From Sphagnum magellanicum (lineage: Eukaryota > Streptophyta > Sphagnopsida > Sphagnales > Sphagnaceae), in contig CM038920.1 in assembly GCA_021904315.1 (NCBI GenBank), forward strand, positions 18,104,001 through 18,168,000: a stretch of 64,000 bases of DNA. Reading direction: 5' to 3'. This document shows, piece by piece, positions 57,501 through 64,000 of this stretch. Each line of letters starts with the position of its first letter. Position 1 is the first letter of the stretch. The notes beneath the pieces are model-generated. The model worked only from the letters and a program-made list of their open reading frames with translations. It ran no database searches and had not been told where the DNA came from. The position numbers and the translations under genes are program-made.

Positions 57501-60500
57501 AAAAATTATTGAATTTTAGCCAAAACATTGAAAGTGTCTATTTGTTGGATCATTTAAATTACAAATAAAAAATTTATTAATATATATTATTACATCATAT
57601 TATGGTGGCCCCCAAATCAAAGTGTTTTCTTCAAATTTCCAACTTCAAGTCCTCCAAATGGTTAATGTTTCTTAATTTTAGACTTTTCAAAAGTCCAAAA
57701 ATTAATTTATATATATATATATATATACAGTATTAACAAATCTCAATTTGGAGAGGTTAGTCTACAAGATTGGGTGTATTAACCATGAATTGGATCACTT
57801 TTTGCCTTTATTTTTTTACCATTTGAAAAAAAAATTCTTGTAAAGCTTTTATGAAAAAAAAAACATTAAATGCCTTCCCATGTATTTGAATCAAGTAATA
57901 ACACACATTTAAAGAAACTTGCAATCCTTCCAATATATTCATGCAAGGATGTTGAAAATACACATTTATGATTTAATGGATTCATAGGATTTTCCACATA
58001 AATTTATCAAAAGTTTGGAATTAAATAATTCATACATTGCTTAAACATTATATTTGATTATTGTAGTACATAGCTAACTTGAACACATGCTTGTAAAATA
58101 TGTATTTAAATGAATTTTGAATATTTCAGATCATCGAGAATAAAATATTAAACTATGTCTATAAATAATCTAACTAGTGTGAAAGATATGAAGCTGCTAT
58201 GGTGATAAGTAAAATGTAAATATATAGAATTGACATCCATGTACAAAAATTGTGTAATAGAGTAGATGAATTGTTTGAATCTTCTAATAAATCACATTTG
58301 CATAAGGGACAAGGATCACCAAATTAAGTTTTTAAGAGTCCATAGGAGTTGTGTTTATAAATTAGGACAACATATTTATTTTCTAGTATCCTTTTGTACA
58401 ATGTGAATTAAAACTCTAAAGGGTTTCCAAAAATTGTAAGGATTGATATTCATACCAAAAGAAACACTAAAAATGAAATATCCATCAAAATGTGTTGACA
58501 AATTTACATTATTTTTATGAATAGCAAGGGGTTTAAAAAATGCATGTTGGAAACACTAGGGGTGTTAAGTTGGACATGAAATTTTTCTTCCATCTTCACA
58601 CCCCTAATTAGTGCTTTTGGGGGGATTTCAACTTGAAAAATATGATTTTGACCTATACAAAGGATTTTTCTTGGAAAAAATGATCAAAATTCCCCAAATT
58701 TCAAAGAAAAAAATTCCAAATTGATAGATTTTATGAGAAATTCCAGAAACTAACCAAAATACACAAAAAAAACCCACAAAAATTGGTTTTTCTCTACTTT
58801 GATATTTTGTATGTAATCAACTATGGTTCAATCATCTTATGATTGATCACCATTAATTCCACTATATCACAAATTTAAAAATAAAACTCATGTCCCCAAC
58901 CTCCAAATGAAAAAAAAAATTAACCTTATTTCGAAGGGTCATATTAAGTAGCTAAGATGTTTTTTCTAATAAATGTCGAATCCCTCTTGGGATGCTCACT
59001 ACCAACATGAAATCAAGAATCTAAACATAAAGAACCCTTAATAGCTAATGTTGGGTTAAAACATGAGCAAATCATTATTTGGAGAATGAAGATTCTAGCG
59101 ACCTTGTTGTTGTTTGTATTTTCAAATAGAGCAAAAAGGAAGTATGAACAAGAACGAAAATTTAAGAAATTTATTTTTGTTAAATTTCTTGCAATGGGAA
59201 ATTTGAAAGGTAAATGCTAATTTAGAAGGTAGTTTTTGATTCATTTTTGGAAATGCAAAAAAGAAGGGAAGACAATGAAAAGGAAGGAAAAAGAAGAGAA
59301 AAAAAGAAGACTCTCACATTAAGTTATTTGTATTTAATCTTAAGCTCTCATTCTCTTTCTCATATGCACAAACTTAGAACATTTTTTCATTTCCTAATCT
59401 AAAATTTGAGTTGCGAAAAGGTTCAAGATTTCTAATTAATGGTGTGGGTGTGGAAGGGCAATATGTGCATTGGAACTATTTCAACAAATGCAACAAGGTG
59501 TGCATTCAATACGTTATTAGTTGATTTAAATTATTAAAGCTATGTCACATTGATTTTAATGCTAACATAATTTGGCATCACCTTAGTTTAGTGTTGATTT
59601 ACATGGATAGAATTAGTTATTCATTAGTGATAAATGTTTAGTAAGAACAAAATTTTAGTTGAAATTGGGTGGAAAGGGTTTCCTACAATGATCAAAATTT
59701 AGTCCTAAAACCACTTAGACCATCCAAATATGGCAAATAAATTTTTATCACCATCTTGACAATATTTTTTATTTTTGAATTAGGTGGACTAGGGTGGAAC
59801 ATGATTTTGATCCTACCATGACTTGAATTCAATTGCAAAAGTATAAATAAATAAATAAATAAAACTAGATCATCAGCATGTGGTGAGTGGCCACCATGTT
59901 GATGGTTTAGATTTAAAAAAAATAACAATGAGGATAGGGTGGACCATGTTCCAATTGCTATGAAAATCAAATTTTAGTATCAAGATGAAAAATTAAAAAT
60001 CTAAACTATCAAGATGGTGACTAAAATTTAATTGCCCCATTTATATTGTTTAATAAGTGTGTCACATCACATAAATCATGTAAGTTTTAATGTCAACAGA
60101 GCCTTGCATCACGTCAATTTACAGCAGTAAAAAGTCAAAACAAAGTGTGATGTGTGCATAACTGTGGCACAATCTTAATACATGAAAATCAAACTAGAAA
60201 GCAATTTTGAACGGTAAGGTATGATGGATATGGTGCATACAACTTTATTGACTACAGTTTTATTTGTTAAGGAAAATGACACTATCAATAGATAACACTC
60301 CATAAACACCAAAATAAAATGCAAACCAAGGAACCTAGCAACATTAGTTTCACAACACTTTTAACCTAAACCACAATTTCTAGGTGAAAGTATGACAAAT
60401 GTAGTGTATGTTCAAAATCTGATCACAAATATCTAGGAAGGAACAAAAAGAGGTTTGATAAAATACCAAACCTTCCATACAATTACATCTTTTTTTGGTG

Positions 60501-61429
60501 TGTTGCCCTTGTTCATGTACCAAACAATATGAAAAAAGTTGGTTCTTCAAAGGGTAAAATGCAATTTTAGTGATTCAACTAAGGAAAATATATTACAGAT
60601 TATATAAACATGAAAATGAATATTCATTCATTCTTGTGATGCCATTTCATATGAGTCTAAAAATTCTAAGGAAAAATAAATTGCTTCTATTTGCATTTTG
60701 GAATAGATTTTTTTGTATTTTTTCATTCATGAAATGGATATGGAGGTTGACAAAGTACATCAATGACTAGATTGAGATCTAATTATATTAAAAGCCCACC
60801 AACTTTTTTATGTATTTTGTTCGGTAACATTGACAAACCACAACACATTATGGAGGGTTCAAATATTGAGGTAGCATGGTAATGGAAGAAGATTTTTGGT
60901 GTTGAATTTCAATTAGTATAAAACAATAAGATTTGGGTGCTTGTTCTTTTTCCAGCAAATTGCATGTTAATATGTTGTAAACATATTTTCTTCATCCCAT
61001 TAGCCAGTCATTCTAAGGTTTGTTAAAAGCCATCAATTGAAGTTAAATATACTTAGCTTTTTCATTCTTACAGTAAACATGCTGACTGAAGTGAGGAGAC
61101 AAAACAAAAAGTAAAAATCTCCAGATTTCTATATTTGGTTTTCAGTGTGTGGCCAAAATTATAGAAGCATGATTAAAGATTTGTCCTTCATATCAAGTTT
61201 CTAGCCAGATTTGGCTAAATCTTCCTAAGGATGATTGTCACTTTCTTTACATCTTCCCATGGATATTTGGCTTCAAAAATCCGTAAAAACTACACTGAGT
61301 GTCATGAGTAAAAGGAAATTCCTGGATTTTCATCGCCTAAAAACGAAGGCCACCACATATCAACCTTCTGACTTTGCAAGAAAAAACACCCATCAATTGT
61401 GCAATATTGGATTCAACAGATATTTGTTC
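54551..61429. other. Long anonymous AT-rich stretch
   Basis: I see no supported gene. Small features: TTTTGATTA repeats near 55180-55208; a (TA)n run at about 57708-57728; AAAT repeats at 59840-59862; a hairpin near 58556-58616 (CACTAGGGGTGT and ACACCCCTAATTAGTG); and a GTGAGTGGCCACCATGTTG motif at 59882. Open frames here (for example 55442-55717 and 59692-59970) are short and without motifs. Confidence 0.5.
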
Positions 61430-61775
61430 ACCTTGGCTTTCATGATTTGCCCAGGTGGTGGCATATAAAAAGTCTCTCGCCCTATAAAGTTCACTTTTTC
61501 CATGTTTATGGGTGAGGCAAGGGAGAATTCACTATTTCTCATTGGCCCAGATGAAAGCATCTAAAGAGCTTCTCACTTTATATTGTTGCATTTTCATGCT
61601 ACCGATTTGTTGCGCACAAAGTGTTGACATGTAAGTAGCCTCTCACTTTATGTTGTTGCATTTTCATGCTTCTGATTGGCTAGGAAAAACGAATCCAGGT
61701 GATGGCATTTAAATAATCTGACCTTTTATTGTCCAAATTTTCATGTTTATAGGTAGGGCTGGGGAAACACTCAAC
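61430..61775. repeat. Nested imperfect direct repeats
   Basis: CCAGGTGGTGGCATATAAAA near 61450 recurs as CCAGGTGATGGCATTTAAAT near 61696, each followed by a copy of TTTTCATGTTTATRGGTRRG. In between, CTCTCACTTTATATTGTTGCATTTTCATGCT-like text occurs near 61571 and 61640. The structure suggests two rounds of local duplication. The TATAAAA strings belong to the repeat and are not taken as promoters. Confidence 0.65.
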
Positions 61776-63150
61776 ACTTCATGTGGGATGTCACCTATAC
61801 TAGTAGAGGGGCCCCCATACAGGTGTGGGTGGACATGCACGACCAGCTACTGTAGGGGTGTCTACAGGATTGTCAACCCTTTAGAACCCATGTGGAGAAA
61901 CAAGAATGTGAAATAGTCCTATTGAACTTGAGCCTGATAGCAAAGTTTGATGATATAAATAATATGACTAAGTTCATAAGCATCACTATGGGTATTGGTA
62001 TACTACTATAATACTTCCATAATCTTCCCAAGTGATGGGAAAGTTGTGGTTTTAAGCAAAATGCTTTGTGTGGACAAATTGACTTTGAAATTTGTGTTAA
62101 AGGGCGAGTGGATCCCAAGGATGCTAAGTAATTCTTTTTGGTTTTGACAAATCGACTTTGAAATGGTGTTACTAGTGGAAGTGAATTCTCAAGCATGCAA
62201 AGAATGTGCTCTGTCTATATAGCATTGCCAAAGTCATTATTTACCGAAATCACAAATAGGTAGTAGAAGTTTGCCAAATTAGAAAACTTATTATATTCCA
62301 CATTAAAAGAACAATTTTAAAACTTAAAATTGGACATTGCTAGAAACTAGTAGATACTACCTTTCATTGGTTTTTGAAAACTAAATTATTTTAAGTGGTA
62401 CTCAGAGGTGTGTTTTTGGACACTGTTATGGTCGGACATCCAGAAACATGGATCAGCCATTAAATGGAGAGGGTAACTAAAATAGAAGGCTATTGAACAC
62501 ATCTTCATGGTGGCAAAGAGGAGCCAGCCAGCAGGATCTATCCATGAAGGAAGGTAGTTTTTTTTGTTTTGTAGTTATGAGATCCACCAAACTGGGATGC
62601 TTGAGATCATGTTCTTTGGTGTCTTTGGAAACCTCTCGACAAGGAGGGGTGCATGGGCTTGGTTCCATGACGTTTGGACTTGTGGTGCAAAAGTTCTTGA
62701 ATATTGAATGATTTCTTCACTGAAAATTAAATTAAACCGTAGCTGAAAATTTCAGAGGAATTGGAATGTGCCTTTTGTATTGTTGGAAAGATCTTGATGA
62801 GCAGGATTTAATGAAATTTATTTAGTAAGGTTTGGATTCAGAATGTGGGAGATATTGATTTTTAGGTGATTTCTGCCGCTGAAAATTCAAATAAATCCCA
62901 AAAAACCAGGTTTTGGAAGGAAAAATCAGTTGAGGATGTGGTAACACTTGGGCCAACGGCACAGGCCACACTAGTAGGAACTATGGACAAGATAACCAGC
63001 CAGAGGGTGCTGGCATAAACATATGTTCGGAGATGTTTGGCAATTCCTTTCATTTTCATTTTATGCACACATCTCCATAAAGTGTCCAAATAAGGCACCA
63101 AAATGGGGAAACCCAACATGGGCTTCCCAAATCAAACACAACATTTTTTT
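61776..63150. other. Anonymous DNA
   Basis: A 72-bp direct repeat is visible near 62075 and 62147 (ACAAATYGACTTTGAAAT). Open frames at 61873-62196 (minus), 62477-62711 and 62862-63119 (minus) have no recognisable motif and are not called. Confidence 0.4.
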
Positions 63151-63154
63151 ATCA

Positions 63155-63415
63155 ACTATGGGCTGCCCGCCAAGGCGCTATGCTATGGGCTATCTGGACT
63201 AGGGGCTATGGGCTACAAGAGTTTGCCATATGGATATTGGCTATGTGGCTATTGTGTATTGGTCAGATGGTTACCCGGCTATGGCTAGTTGGCTATGGTA
63301 TTGGCTATATGGTCATTAGTTATATGGTTATTTGTTATGGGTATTGGCTATGCATTTTGCTTATTGCTTATTGGGTATTGGTTATATGGTTATTGTTATG
63401 GTTATTGGTTATACT
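63155..63415. repeat. Degenerate GGCTAT/GGTTATAT repeats
   Basis: TATGGGCTAT, TTGGCTATG, TATTGGTTATATGG and similar words fill about 260 bases. The open frames here (63103-63288, 63180-63461) reflect the missing stop triplets of this repeat. Confidence 0.75.
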
Positions 63416-63700
63416 GTTAGGGTTTGGTTTTTTGGGTTTAACTTTAGGATCTAAATATTAAGGTTTAAAAGTTGAGGTTTTAAGGTTTCATTTTTAGGCT
63501 TTAGGTTTGGGACACAAGGTTTTAGGGTTAACTTTCAAGGTTAGGTTTGGCGTTTTAGGGTTTAAGGTTAAGGTAGGTTTTATGTAGGTTTGAATGTTTA
63601 GTTTCTAGGGTTTAAGAAAAGGGATTTTATGGCTTAGGTTCAAGGTTAAGCTTTCTCAAGTATGATATAATTTTTAAGGTTTTGGGTTAAAGTCATGGTT
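63416..63700. repeat. Degenerate TTTAGGGTT-like repeats
   Basis: TTAGGGTTTGG, TTTAGGGTTAACTTT, TTTTAGGGTTTAAGG, TCTAGGGTTTAAG and related words recur over about 280 bases. They resemble the plant telomere unit TTTAGGG but are irregular in spacing, so this is either a very old interstitial telomeric tract or a chance-like GGTTTA-rich array. Confidence 0.55.
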
Positions 63701-64000
63701 TATGCTTGTGTTAAATATTGGAGTTAAAAATCAAGATATGTAGTTAAGATTAAGAGACACAACCATGGACTAAGGATCATGATGAATTAACTTTAGGAAA
63801 ATTGTTGTTTTAAGTCCATGTTTTTTGTAATCACAAGTTTAAAACTATTTTAAGTTCTAATATAAACTCCTCCTTTGATGTAATGCTTAAACTTCTAGCC
63901 ACCTTCAAGTTGTTGATTTTGAACCTCTTTTTCTATTGATTATTAATTTCCATCTTACCTATTGATAAAACATCTCGAAACTTGGAGGTCGAGGTGAAGC
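63701..64000. other. Anonymous DNA
   Basis: Nothing supported. Confidence 0.4.

Noticed and set aside
63180-63461. Hydrophobic 93-codon frame resembling a membrane protein
   Set aside because: It is produced by GGCTAT/GGTTAT repeats lacking stop triplets; hydrophobicity follows from the repeat.

Overview
The window looks like heterochromatic nuclear DNA from a large, repeat-filled plant genome. It is very AT-rich, has no intact protein-coding gene, no rRNA or tRNA gene that I can recognise, and is packed with decayed retrotransposons, nested DNA transposons, short non-autonomous elements and tandem arrays. The Ty3/gypsy polyprotein remnants are of the plant type. The great age and size of the elements would fit a gymnosperm, but that is inference and no sequence here proves the species.

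Region by region: 1-2583 is flanking DNA with three low-complexity arrays. 2584-27026 is the main object: one old LTR retrotransposon of about 24.4 kb on the + strand, bounded by related LTRs (2584-3101 and 26224-27026) and a near-matching 5-bp target duplication (CTGGT/TTGGT). It has a primer-binding site at 3104, a polypurine tract at 26211, and a decayed gag-protease-RT-RNase H-integrase reading from about 3.4 to 12.0 kb. Downstream of integrase are two further decayed reading frames not expected in a plain gypsy element: ORF-X (12484-14001; coiled coil plus a C-terminal RING-H2-like Cys/His cluster) and ORF-Y (about 23803-26215; charged, coiled-coil rich, running up to the polypurine tract). 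Between them lie about 9 kb of nested material: CACTA-type elements (one complete with TIRs and a TTC target duplication at 21071-22172), an extremely AT-rich stretch, and a 181-bp-period array.

27-36.8 kb is anonymous DNA with a PIF/Harbinger-like MITE flanked by TAA (28519-28869), a duplicated block of about 0.4 kb (29544-30575) and another TIR element (34551-35142). 36.9-41.3 kb holds two inverted copies of one TIR element; the first is interrupted by an 872-bp hAT-like element with a perfect 8-bp target duplication, which itself carries a 93-bp tandem array. A nearly homogeneous 58-bp array sits at 40382-40613.

43-54.6 kb holds broken coding remnants mainly on the minus strand, including a duplicated protein module (44170-45480) and a block shared with the gag region of the 24-kb element, so it is probably one or more antisense retroelement wrecks. 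It also contains a large TTTAGCCATTA-type array (about 49.7-51.6 kb). 54.6-64 kb is mostly anonymous AT-rich DNA ending in GGCTAT-type and TTTAGGG-like degenerate repeats. No genes here work together in the cell today; the visible relationships are between parts of mobile elements. Coordinates, repeat periods and similarities were read by eye, so edges of decayed coding segments are approximate.
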